From Thomasclavelia spiroformis (lineage in GTDB: Bacteria; Bacillota_I; Bacilli_A; Erysipelotrichales; Coprobacillaceae): 10,552 bases of DNA. Shown here in pieces: positions 1 to 5,936 of this stretch. The notes under the pieces are model-generated. The model had not been told where the DNA came from. It searched no databases and saw only the letters and a program-made list of their open reading frames with translations. The stretch spans positions 1 through 10,552 of the forward strand of contig JAGZCC010000074.1 in the NCBI GenBank assembly GCA_018369555.1. Reading direction: 5' to 3'. Both the position numbers and the translations under genes were made by a program. Each line of letters begins with the position of its first letter. Positions within the stretch are counted from its first letter, which is position 1.

Positions 1-19
1 AGTCCTACTTCAAGCGCCA
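1..19 (+). tRNA. 3' end of a tRNA, isotype unknown (partial)
   Basis: The first 19 bases read as the end of a tRNA cut by the window edge. They hold the last T-loop bases, the 3' half of a T stem (CCTAC), a seven-base 3' acceptor strand (TTCAAGC), a G discriminator and an encoded CCA at 17-19. The next tRNA begins one base later, which is typical of a tRNA array. The anticodon is outside the window, so the isotype cannot be given. Confidence 0.65.
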
Positions 20-20
20 T

Positions 21-96
21 GGCCTGTTGGAGAAACGGTTAACTCACATGCCTTTCACGCATGCATTCACGGGTTCGAATCCCGTACAGGTCACCA
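21..96 (+). tRNA. tRNA-Glu (anticodon UUC)
   Basis: This is a complete 76-nt tRNA with encoded CCA. The acceptor strands GGCCTGT (21-27) and ACAGGTC pair over seven positions, with one G-U pair. The anticodon stem CATGC/GCATG encloses the loop CTTTCAC, giving anticodon TTC (glutamate, GAA/GAG). The T arm is ACGGG-TTCGAAT-CCCGT. The discriminator is A. It is the last member of a tRNA array that enters from the left edge, and a strong terminator follows 10 bases after the CCA. Confidence 0.95.
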
Positions 97-106
97 TTAG
101 AAAATT

Positions 107-139
107 AATCCAAGAGTTATCTTGGATTTTTTATTTTTT
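107..139 (+). terminator. Rho-independent terminator after tRNA-Glu
   Basis: A perfect 9-bp stem (AATCCAAGA at 107-115, TCTTGGATT at 120-128) with a 4-nt loop is followed by a long T-rich run. It ends the tRNA array. It also lies just past the stop codon of the convergent minus-strand gene. The run AAAATT before the stem gives a short U tract on the other strand, so it may work in both directions. Confidence 0.9.
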
Positions 140-144
140 ATAAA

Positions 145-540
145 TTATTTTGTTAGTATTATGTGGCAAAGTCCCATATACTGATTGATTAAATTACCAG
201 AAATATATTTTAATACTTTGATTTGATTATCTGGGAATTTATTATTGTATGAGTTTAGATGAAAAATTCGATATGCATTTTCTGTATATTTTAAAAGCCA
301 CATAGTTGATTGAATGAAATTACCATGGAATTCTGGTTTTTCGAGGAGTGGAAAGAAACTGGTTGTATTTTGTTCTTGATAAAATTTATCAAGAAATGTT
401 GCGTTATTTTTGCAATCGGATGAGTAATTGTGTAATTGTTTTTTTATTGTCTCATTGGGAGCAATAGAAAGAATTAAATCATAGTTGGCTGCAAGATATA
501 ATAGATTGTAAATTAAGTTTTTTATCATTGTAATGTCCAT
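145..540 (-). CDS. Small ferritin-like (four-helix) protein, function unknown
   Basis: This 131-residue protein has no membrane segment and is predicted to be mostly helical. Its layout resembles small ferritin-like proteins of Firmicutes: a helix around residues 8-25, an AP-x-E turn (APNE, 27-30), a second helix (31-56), and a Trp/Tyr-rich C-terminal half with two more helices (73-96, 104-129). Where iron-binding relatives usually carry a DExxH-type motif, this protein has D42-C43-K44-N45-N46, so a normal di-iron site looks lost. I recognise the family only by pattern. A well-placed AGGTG ribosome site lies just before the ATG, with a possible promoter upstream, which makes the minus-strand gene real. 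It is convergent with the tRNA array and divergent from the ywzB-like gene. A role in sporulation is possible from context but not shown. Confidence 0.75.
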   Translation of the reverse strand: MDITMIKNLIYNLLYLAANYDLILSIAPNETIKKQLHNYSSDCKNNATFLDKFYQEQNTTSFFPLLEKPEFHGNFIQSTMWLLKYTENAYRIFHLNSYNNKFPDNQIKVLKYISGNLINQYMGLCHIILTK

Positions 541-568
541 TTTATCACCTAATATAGTTTATGCTTAA

Positions 569-598
569 ATTATAAAAAGATGATATATTAAAATTGAA
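569..598 (-). promoter_or_regulatory. Possible SigA promoter for the minus-strand ferritin-like gene
   Basis: On the minus strand there is a perfect TATAAT (574 down to 569) and a weak -35 TTCAAT (598 down to 593) spaced 18 bases apart. Initiation near 562 would leave a leader of about 20 nt that includes the AGGTG ribosome site. The -10 match is good but the -35 is poor, and TATAAT is easily found by chance in this AT-rich gap. Confidence 0.4.
581..589 (+). promoter_or_regulatory. Possible extended -10 promoter for the ywzB-like gene
   Basis: The sequence TGATATATT fits an extended -10 element (TG-n-TATAAT-like), but no good -35 box lies 16-18 bases upstream. It would start transcription about 15-20 bases before the ATG at 613, close to the GGGGG-containing ribosome site. 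It overlaps the candidate divergent promoter region. Confidence 0.25.
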
Positions 599-612
599 AG
601 GGGGTATGTATA

Positions 613-813
613 ATGCCTTATCCAGTTATTAAGGTTTTGGTGTATGTTGTTTCTATAATGCTTTCGATGTGGGGACTTAGTTGTTTTAATTTTGATAATG
701 TGATTAGAAAGACTAAATTACGGGAGTTTTACTTGTTTTTTTTGATTGCATCATTAGCGTTAGGGTATTTATTAGGTTCTTTTATTTTAGAATTTACAAC
801 AATTCATTTTTAA
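613..813 (+). CDS. ywzB: DUF1146 / YwzB-family small membrane protein
   Basis: This 66-residue protein has two transmembrane segments (about 5-24 and 39-61) joined by a short charged loop. The pattern of a Trp near the end of helix 1, then F-[DN]-x-hydrophobic with basic residues, then a helix 2 ending in a glycine-rich ALGYLLG stretch, matches the DUF1146 family (B. subtilis YwzB), which is usually 65-80 residues long. The biochemical role of this family is unknown. Context supports the call: in B. subtilis ywzB lies between the ATP synthase operon and the murAA-spoIID-spoIIQ genes, and here spoIID follows directly. An AAAGGGGG ribosome site lies 8 bases before the ATG. The gene may be transcribed together with spoIID in vegetative cells. 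Confidence 0.85.
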   Translation: MPYPVIKVLVYVVSIMLSMWGLSCFNFDNVIRKTKLREFYLFFLIASLALGYLLGSFILEFTTIHF

Positions 814-840
814 CATATAAATAATTTTTTTTCATATATT
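813..840 (+). promoter_or_regulatory. Weak SigE-like promoter candidate before spoIID
   Basis: CATATATT at 833-840 matches seven of eight positions of the SigE -10 consensus CATACAnT. ACATATA at 813-819 partly resembles the SigE -35 (kmATATT), but the spacing of 13 is one or two bases short. The implied start near 847 would fall in the ribosome site and give a very short leader. The SigE control of spoIID known from B. subtilis is the only other support. Confidence 0.25.
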
Positions 841-857
841 TTAAATGAGGTAAATAT

Positions 858-1778
858 ATGAAAGAGATAAGTGTTAAATTTGGAATTGTTTTTTTGATAG
901 TGATTATTTTTTTATCGATGAGTTACCCACAGATAAATCAATTTCAAAATAATAAAGATAGTAGTGAAGTTATTGATGGGGTAAAAAAGGAAACTAGAGA
1001 TGTTAAGGTTGCAGTTACTGTTAATGATAATGTAGATTATGTAGATTTAGATGAATATCTTTTGGGCGTTGTTGCAGGTGAAATGCCAGCTAATTTTGAA
1101 AAAGAAGCATTGAAAGCTCAGGTTGTGGCTAGTCGAACATATGTTTATAATCGTAATTTAAGTGTCGATAATACTACAAATACTCAAGTGTATTTAAGTG
1201 ATGATGAGATGAAGAAAAAATGGGGTAATGATTATGAAGAGTATTACCAAAAAATTGAAAATGCTATTGTTGAAACTAAAAATGAAGTGATGATGTATCA
1301 AGGTGATTATATTTCAGCATTGTTTTTTTCTTCAAGTAATGGTTATACTGAAAATGTAGAGGATTATTTTGATTCTAATGCTTTACCCTATTTACGAAGT
1401 GTTGATAGTCATTGGGATTTAACTATTGATCCTAAAAATACACGACAAATTACTTTTACTAAAGATGAATTGCAAAGTAAATTTAGTTGTAAAAATTTAG
1501 ATTTTAATATTATTGCATATAAAAAAAGTGGTCGAGTTGAAACTTTAAGTGTAGACGGAAAAGAATATAGCGGACGAGAAGTTAGAGAAAAATTAGGATT
1601 ACCGTCTAGTTGTTTTACGATTGATTTTATAAATAATAAGTATATTTTTACTACTAAAGGAAATGGTCATGGAGTAGGAATGAGCCAATATGGTGCCCAG
1701 GCGATGGCGTTAGAAGGAGCTAGTTATAAAGATATTTTAAATCATTATTATACAGAAATTGAAATTGTAAATAATTAG
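858..1778 (+). CDS. spoIID: Stage II sporulation protein D (SpoIID), peptidoglycan lytic transglycosylase
   Basis: SpoIID is anchored in the mother-cell membrane and cuts glycan strands as the mother cell engulfs the forespore, working with SpoIIM and SpoIIP. This 306-residue protein has an N-terminal membrane anchor (about 8-24), a linker, and a SpoIID/LytB domain from about 45 to the end. Visible motifs are D-E-Y-L-x-G-V-V (65-72), AGEMP (73-77) with E75 matching the catalytic Glu of B. subtilis SpoIID, the block EALKAQVVASRTY (83-95), FFSSSNGYTEN (156-166) and the C-terminal HGVGMSQYGA (271-280). The SSSNG segment has no Cys, so the zinc site described for the C. difficile enzyme does not appear to exist here. 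Length is close to the B. subtilis protein. A GAGG ribosome site sits 7 bases before the ATG. The partner spoIIQ follows 44 bases downstream. Confidence 0.95.
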   Translation: MKEISVKFGIVFLIVIIFLSMSYPQINQFQNNKDSSEVIDGVKKETRDVKVAVTVNDNVDYVDLDEYLLGVVAGEMPANFEKEALKAQVVASRTYVYNRNLSVDNTTNTQVYLSDDEMKKKWGNDYEEYYQKIENAIVETKNEVMMYQGDYISALFFSSSNGYTENVEDYFDSNALPYLRSVDSHWDLTIDPKNTRQITFTKDELQSKFSCKNLDFNIIAYKKSGRVETLSVDGKEYSGREVREKLGLPSSCFTIDFINNKYIFTTKGNGHGVGMSQYGAQAMALEGASYKDILNHYYTEIEIVNN

Positions 1779-1806
1779 TATAAACCTTGTTTTAGTGGAA
1801 ACACTA
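1778..1806 (+). promoter_or_regulatory. SigF-like forespore promoter for spoIIQ
   Basis: GTATA (1778-1782) fits the SigF -35 consensus GywTA, and GGAAACACTA (1797-1806) fits every defined position of the SigF -10 consensus GGnrAnAnTw. The spacing is 14 bases, close to the usual 15. spoIIQ is a known SigF gene in B. subtilis. The implied start near 1813 leaves a leader of only about 10 nt, the main argument against it. The -35 starts on the last base of the spoIID stop codon, so this would give spoIIQ its own compartment-specific promoter within the spoIID-spoIIQ pair. Confidence 0.55.
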
Positions 1807-1822
1807 CAAATGAGGTGAAATG

Positions 1823-2464
1823 ATGAAAGTATTTGTAAAGCGTAATCGACGGGTTTTGATTTTTGGTACAGTTGTAATATTGTTTTTAATTGGTGTTGGT
1901 TTGGTTCAGTTAGTTATGAATCAATATCAGCCTTTTGAAGACACTGCGGTTGTTAAGGTTGAAGATAATAAAAAAGAAACTACTAAAGAAAAAGAATCAA
2001 CTGTTAAAATAGAAAAACTATTGAAACCGGTTGGTAATGATGTTAAAGTTGTGAAAAAATTTTATGATGCTAAACTAAATGATGAGGAACTTGAAAAAGC
2101 TCTGGTTTATTTTGAGGGTGTTTATCGTCCTAATTTAGGAGTGGATTTTTCTAAAGATGGAAAACCTTTTGATGTTATTGCTGCTTGTTCAGGAACGGTA
2201 ACTAAAAAAGAAAATGATGCATTACTTGGTTGGGTTGTGACTGTAACAAATGAAAATGGCTTTAGTACTACTTATCAATCTTTAAGTGAAGTTAGTGTTG
2301 AAAAAGATGCAATTATTAAACAAGGAGATAAAATTGGTGTTAGTGGAGAAAATGTTTTTGAGTCGGAATTAAAGAGCCACTTACATTTTATTTTAGAAAA
2401 AGATAATCAGGCTTTAAATCCAGAAATATACTTCAATCAAGATGTTACAAAAATAGCGGTATAA
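1823..2464 (+). CDS. spoIIQ: Stage II sporulation protein Q (SpoIIQ), LytM/M23-like, degenerate zinc site
   Basis: SpoIIQ is made in the forespore. It crosses the forespore membrane and binds SpoIIIAH across the intermembrane space, forming the engulfment ratchet and feeding-channel complex. The protein has a basic N terminus, one membrane segment (about 11-32), a Lys/Glu-rich linker (about 45-65) and a LytM/M23 fold (about 67-205). In active M23 enzymes the first zinc ligand is the His of HxGxD; here the stretch reads N-L-G-V-D, so N104 replaces that His, while D108 and the later HLH (H186, H188) are kept. B. subtilis SpoIIQ also lacks this His, so a structural rather than catalytic role is likely. 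At 213 residues it is near the C. difficile length and shorter than in B. subtilis. Two ATGs lie in tandem at 1820 and 1823; the second is chosen for its 7-base spacing from GAGG. A strong terminator follows. Confidence 0.9.
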   Translation: MKVFVKRNRRVLIFGTVVILFLIGVGLVQLVMNQYQPFEDTAVVKVEDNKKETTKEKESTVKIEKLLKPVGNDVKVVKKFYDAKLNDEELEKALVYFEGVYRPNLGVDFSKDGKPFDVIAACSGTVTKKENDALLGWVVTVTNENGFSTTYQSLSEVSVEKDAIIKQGDKIGVSGENVFESELKSHLHFILEKDNQALNPEIYFNQDVTKIAV

Positions 2465-2467
2465 TCG

Positions 2468-2520
2468 ACCAAATGGCAATAATAAAAAAATTATTGCTAT
2501 TTGGTTTTATTTTGTTTTTT
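2468..2520 (+). terminator. Rho-independent terminator after spoIIQ
   Basis: A 16-bp stem, ACCAAATGGCAATAAT at 2468-2483 with its complement at 2490-2505 and one G-U pair, closes an A-rich 6-nt loop. A long T-rich tract runs to 2520. It separates the sporulation pair from the mbl promoter that starts four bases later. Confidence 0.93.
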
Positions 2521-2523
2521 ACC

Positions 2524-2551
2524 TTGTAAATATCAAAAATCATGGTACAAT
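2524..2551 (+). promoter_or_regulatory. SigA-type promoter for mbl
   Basis: TTGTAA (2524-2529) and TACAAT (2546-2551) are separated by 16 bases, and TGG directly before the -10 makes an extended -10 element. It comes just after the spoIIQ terminator. The implied start near 2558 is 8-9 bases before the GGAGG ribosome site, so Mbl is probably made in vegetative growth independently of the spo genes. Confidence 0.75.
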
Positions 2552-2578
2552 AGATAAGAAAAATAAGGAGGATTTGTG

Positions 2579-3568
2579 ATGGCATTATCAAAAGAAATAG
2601 GTATCGATTTAGGTACAGCAAATATTTTAATTTATGTCAAAGGTGAAGGTATTGTTGTAAATGAACCTTCTGTAGTAGCAATAGATGATGAAACAAAAAA
2701 GCCTTTAGCAGTAGGTCAAGAAGCTAAAGATATGTTAGGTAAAACGCCTGGAAGAGTAAAAGCAATTCGTCCATTAAAAGATGGGGTTATTGCAGATTTT
2801 AGAATTACAGAAATTTTAATTACTCATTTTATTAATAAATTAAATTTAAAGGGAATTTTCTCAAGACCAACAATTTTGATTTGTTGTCCATCAAATATTA
2901 CATCAATTGAAAAAAGTGCAATTAAAGACGTAGCTGAAAGATGTGGTGCAAAGCGTGTCTTTATTGAAGAAGAACCAAAAGTTGCTGCCGTTGGTGCTGG
3001 ACTTGAAATTTCTAAACCAACTGGAAATATGGTAATTGATATTGGTGGGGGAACTACAGATATAGCAGTATTATCTTTAGGTGATATTGTTACAAGTAGT
3101 TCGTTAAAGATTGCTGGTGATGTTATGGATGAAGATATTATCAAATTTGTTAAAGATAAATATAAATTATTAATTGGTGATCGTACAGCAGAGCAAATTA
3201 AAATGCAAATTGGTACAGCAATTAAAGGAATTAGTGAAGAAATTTTTGAAGTTAGAGGAAGAGACTTAGTAACTGGTTTACCACATACAATCACAATTAC
3301 AGCTGATGAAACAGAATTAGCTTTAAGAGAAACTTGTCAAACAATTGTAAGAGAAACAAAACATGTATTGGAACAAACACCTCCAGAATTAGCAGCGGAT
3401 ATAGTATCAAGAGGAATTTTCTTAACAGGTGGTGGAGCACTTTTAAGTGGACTTGATCGCTTATTGGAAAACGAATTAGGTGTACCTGTATTTGTAGCAG
3501 ATGATGCATTAAATTGTGTGGCTAATGGTTGTGGTGTTATGCTAGAAAACACTCATTATGTAAAATAA
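2579..3568 (+). CDS. mbl: MreB-like cell-shape protein Mbl (bacterial actin)
   Basis: Mbl forms membrane-associated actin-like filaments that guide sidewall peptidoglycan synthesis. All actin-fold nucleotide motifs are present in this 329-residue protein: phosphate-1 (IGIDLGTAN, 7-15), connect-1 (EEPKVAAVGAG, 131-141), phosphate-2 (IDIGGGTTD, 153-161) and the adenosine motif (LTGGGALLSGL, 282-292). LICCPSNITS (100-109), EEEPKVAA and the IRPLKDGVIADF block are closer to B. subtilis Mbl than to MreB. Length agrees with the family (about 330-335). The ATG at 2579 is chosen over the GTG three bases earlier because it sits 7 bases after GGAGG. Gene order supports Mbl: in B. subtilis mbl follows spoIIID near spoIIQ. 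It has its own promoter and terminator, so it is probably a single-gene transcript. Confidence 0.95.
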   Translation: MALSKEIGIDLGTANILIYVKGEGIVVNEPSVVAIDDETKKPLAVGQEAKDMLGKTPGRVKAIRPLKDGVIADFRITEILITHFINKLNLKGIFSRPTILICCPSNITSIEKSAIKDVAERCGAKRVFIEEEPKVAAVGAGLEISKPTGNMVIDIGGGTTDIAVLSLGDIVTSSSLKIAGDVMDEDIIKFVKDKYKLLIGDRTAEQIKMQIGTAIKGISEEIFEVRGRDLVTGLPHTITITADETELALRETCQTIVRETKHVLEQTPPELAADIVSRGIFLTGGGALLSGLDRLLENELGVPVFVADDALNCVANGCGVMLENTHYVK

Positions 3569-3600
3569 TTTTGATTTTATTTTAAATATTATTAGTAATT

Positions 3601-3645
3601 TCGTGATATTTTAGGTATGATTACTTAAAAATATCACGATTTTTT
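3601..3645 (+). terminator. Rho-independent terminator after mbl
   Basis: A perfect 12-bp stem (TCGTGATATTTT at 3601-3612, AAAATATCACGA at 3628-3639) with a 15-nt loop is followed by six T residues. It lies 32 bases past the mbl stop codon. Confidence 0.9.
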
Positions 3646-3743
3646 AATTAGGATGAAAAACAAAGAAGCTGAATTTGATAAGATTGAATCTAGATAATAT
3701 GTAGAATATTAGCTGTTTTTCTAATGTTAAGTGAGATTTTATC

Positions 3744-3772
3744 TTGTATTTTATTTAAAAATAATTAATAAT
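3744..3772 (+). promoter_or_regulatory. Possible promoter for the tagO-like gene
   Basis: TTGTAT (3744-3749) and AATAAT (3767-3772) are 17 bases apart in the gap between the mbl terminator and the tagO-like gene. The -10 matches five of six consensus positions but the -35 only three. The implied start near 3779 leaves a leader of about 15 nt. A promoter is needed somewhere between 3646 and 3793, because the preceding terminator is strong. Confidence 0.35.
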
Positions 3773-3793
3773 ATATACAAGATGAGGTGTGAA

Positions 3794-5473
3794 ATGATGA
3801 ATCCTAGTTTAATCATGTCGTTTATCGTTACAATGATAGTGACGGCTTTGTTAATACCAATAGTAATGAAAGTAGGAACAAAGTTAGGAATTGTAGCGCA
3901 TAAAAACAAGAGAACTGTTCATAAGATTGAGGTTCCGCGAATTGGTGGATATGCCATTTATATTAGTTCTTTGATTGGGATGGTGATATTTTTAAAAACC
4001 GATCCACAAATAAATGCAATCTTAATTGCAAGCTTTTTAGTATTTTTTATTGGATTATTTGATGATGTTCATGATTTGTCACCAAAAACTAAGCTGATTG
4101 TTGAATTAATTGCGGCGTTAATTGTGATATTGTATGGTGATATTTATCTAAAGGGATTTGATTTTTTACCTGCTGATTGGCCACCGATACTTCCTGGAGC
4201 GATAACTGTATTATGGATTGTTGGGATAACTAATGCGATTAATTTGATTGATGGACTTGATGGTTTATCATCAGGAATCTCGATAATTGTTTTATTTACT
4301 ATTTCAATTACTTCTTTAACAAGTGGAAGAACAGATATTGCGTCACTTTCATTGGTACTAGCTGGAGCTATAATGGGATTTTTGTTTTATAATTTTTATC
4401 CTGCGAAAATTTTTCTTGGAGATTGTGGTGCTCTATATATTGGTTTTATGATTTCGGTTATTTCTTTACTTGGATTTGGGTATAATGTTTCGACGTTTTT
4501 TACCTTAGGGGCACCGATTGTTGTGTTGATGGTTCCAATTATGGATACTTTAATTGCAATTATTCGTAGAAAAGTGCATCATAAAAAATTTAGCGAAGCA
4601 GATAAAGCTCATTTACATCATAATCTGATGTTTAAGTTAAAGTTGGGTCATCGTAAAAGTGTCATCGTTCTTTATGGAGTAACATTTTTGTTTTCATTAA
4701 CATCATATATCTATTTATATGATTCATTGCTTGGAACGATTATGTTTATTGTTTTAATGTTGATTTTTGAGTTATTTGTAGAAATAACTAATATGGTTAG
4801 TAGGAAGTATAAACCATTATTAACAATTATTAATATTTTTGTTCAAAGTGATAGATTACCTAAAATCAAATTTTTAGAATGTTATCGTTTAAAAAGAAGT
4901 AAAAAAAGAATTATTGCTGACCGTTTAATTATTATTAGTTGCTTATTGCTTATAATAAGTGGAGTAGGTTTTTACTTGTATGATGATAATAGTAAGCCTA
5001 TGGCTGAAGAAACTCGAACTACCCCTTATATAAAAACTGGTTCAAGTGAATTGTTAAATGATATATATATACGATTGGATAAATCATATCAAAATAAACT
5101 TATAAATGAAGAATGTCAATTAGTGGCGGCATATTTTGCAACTGATTACTTTACTTTAAATGGAAAGAAAGATGGTCAAATTGGTGGGTTGGATTATGTT
5201 TATCCAAGTTTGCAAAGTGAATTTAGTTCATTTGCATTAAAGTCATTTTATACATATAAAGAAAAATATCCTAAATTAGAAATTGTTGATTATGAAATAA
5301 TATCTTTTTCCCCATCTAAAGTAGTGGTTGATGGTTTAGAGGATAATGAATATTATAATGTATTAATATCTTTGAAATTTAATCGTGAAGTTGATGATAT
5401 TTCAAAAAGTGCTAATATTGTCTTAGTATTAGAAAATGAACGTTTTTATGTGGTAGGAATTGATAATGCATAG
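3794..5473 (+). CDS. tagO: TagO/WecA-type polyprenyl-phosphate sugar-1-P transferase fused to an extracytoplasmic C-terminal domain
   Basis: Enzymes of this membrane family move GlcNAc-1-phosphate (or a similar sugar phosphate) from UDP-sugar to undecaprenyl phosphate, the first step for wall teichoic acids and related glycopolymers. The first ~350 residues are a standard multi-pass core: V-P-R-I-G-G (47-52), DDVHD (90-94) for metal binding, NAINLIDGLDGL (147-158), FLGDCG (207-212) and the cytoplasmic HLHH (273-276). B. subtilis TagO ends at about 358 residues, but here a basic linker (355-376), one extra transmembrane segment (about 377-396) and a 160-residue domain predicted outside the membrane follow (400-559), giving 559 residues. 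That domain has a helix (about 417-455), an aromatic middle and terminal beta strands, like an NTF2-type fold; that is my guess. The start at 3794 follows GAGGTG by a good distance, and an in-frame GTG at 3731 has no ribosome site. The exact sugar substrate cannot be read. Confidence 0.88.
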   Translation: MMNPSLIMSFIVTMIVTALLIPIVMKVGTKLGIVAHKNKRTVHKIEVPRIGGYAIYISSLIGMVIFLKTDPQINAILIASFLVFFIGLFDDVHDLSPKTKLIVELIAALIVILYGDIYLKGFDFLPADWPPILPGAITVLWIVGITNAINLIDGLDGLSSGISIIVLFTISITSLTSGRTDIASLSLVLAGAIMGFLFYNFYPAKIFLGDCGALYIGFMISVISLLGFGYNVSTFFTLGAPIVVLMVPIMDTLIAIIRRKVHHKKFSEADKAHLHHNLMFKLKLGHRKSVIVLYGVTFLFSLTSYIYLYDSLLGTIMFIVLMLIFELFVEITNMVSRKYKPLLTIINIFVQSDRLPKIKFLECYRLKRSKKRIIADRLIIISCLLLIISGVGFYLYDDNSKPMAEETRTTPYIKTGSSELLNDIYIRLDKSYQNKLINEECQLVAAYFATDYFTLNGKKDGQIGGLDYVYPSLQSEFSSFALKSFYTYKEKYPKLEIVDYEIISFSPSKVVVDGLEDNEYYNVLISLKFNREVDDISKSANIVLVLENERFYVVGIDNA

Positions 5474-5587
5474 ATATTAAAGGAATTGTTTTTTTAAGAG
5501 TTATGATGTTTAAATTGCTGGAATTTAGAAGTTATAGTATTGGTAAAGAAAAAATAGCGATGCTATGGTTAAAGTATGATTAAATCG

Positions 5588-5616
5588 TTGAAATTTTAGA
5601 AATATTATGTTATTAT
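5588..5616 (+). promoter_or_regulatory. SigA promoter for secG-rnr-smpB
   Basis: TTGAAA (5588-5593) and TATTAT (5611-5616) are exactly 17 bases apart, and a TG one base before the -10 makes it extended. Initiation near 5623 leaves a leader of about 34 nt with an AGGAGG ribosome site. This is the best promoter in the window. The 110 bases before it, after tagO, contain no terminator-like hairpin. Confidence 0.8.
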
Positions 5617-5656
5617 GTTTTAGCAATGTATCAAAGTATCAAATAGGAGGTATATT

Positions 5657-5887
5657 ATGTTTGGCACTATTTTAAATGTCTTATTAGTGATAATATCAAT
5701 AGTACTTATTATATTATGTCTATTACAAAGTGGTAAGTCAGATGGAATTGTTAATGCTTTAACAGGGCAAAGTTCAAATTTGTTTGCTCAACAAAAAGAA
5801 CGTGGTGCAGATTTAATAATTACAAGAATTACTGCTGGTTTAGCGATTGCATTTTTCATTATTGCTATTATTATTAGAATGTCATAA
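5657..5887 (+). CDS. secG: Preprotein translocase subunit SecG
   Basis: SecG is the small accessory subunit of the SecYEG translocon in the cytoplasmic membrane. The 76-residue protein has two transmembrane helices (about 3-24 and 57-75) joined by the cytoplasmic loop typical of Gram-positive SecG. That loop carries the family signature: LLQSGKSDG (22-30), ALTGQSSNLFAQQKERG (34-50) and then a polar DLIITRIT entry into helix 2. Length matches B. subtilis SecG. AGGAGG sits 6 bases before the ATG. The order secG-rnr-smpB-ssrA matches B. subtilis, where an esterase gene lies between secG and rnr; that gene is absent here. A hairpin terminator directly after the stop probably lowers expression of the downstream genes relative to secG. 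Confidence 0.95.
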   Translation: MFGTILNVLLVIISIVLIILCLLQSGKSDGIVNALTGQSSNLFAQQKERGADLIITRITAGLAIAFFIIAIIIRMS

Positions 5888-5889
5888 TT

Positions 5890-5919
5890 AATAGGACTAT
5901 TGGTCCTATTTTTATTTTA
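5890..5919 (+). terminator. Hairpin terminator (probably leaky) between secG and rnr
   Basis: An 8-bp stem (AATAGGAC at 5890-5897, GTCCTATT at 5903-5910) with a 5-nt loop is followed by a T-rich tract. It lies within the 49-base gap before rnr, and no clear promoter fits between it and the rnr ribosome site. It is therefore likely to act as a partial terminator that sets the ratio of secG to rnr-smpB. Confidence 0.75.
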
Positions 5920-5936
5920 ATTGAGGAGGTGAATTG

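Noticed and set aside
2824..3294. A 156-codon minus-strand reading frame inside mbl
   Set aside because: It lies entirely opposite the well-supported mbl coding sequence, and its product resembles no known family. The same holds for the two shorter minus-strand frames at 3297-3552.
3653..3697. A 14-codon frame (MKNKEAEFDKIESR) in the mbl-tagO gap
   Set aside because: The only ribosome-site-like sequence is too close to the ATG, and the frame is too short to support as a gene.
5554..5566. Small hairpin ATAGC-GAT-GCTAT after tagO as a terminator
   Set aside because: Only 5 bp with a 3-nt loop and no T tract, so it is unlikely to terminate transcription.
5503..5583. A 26-codon frame (starting MMFKLLEF) in the tagO-secG gap
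   Set aside because: There is no properly spaced ribosome site and no recognisable feature. It ends just before the secG promoter, and frames this short arise by chance.
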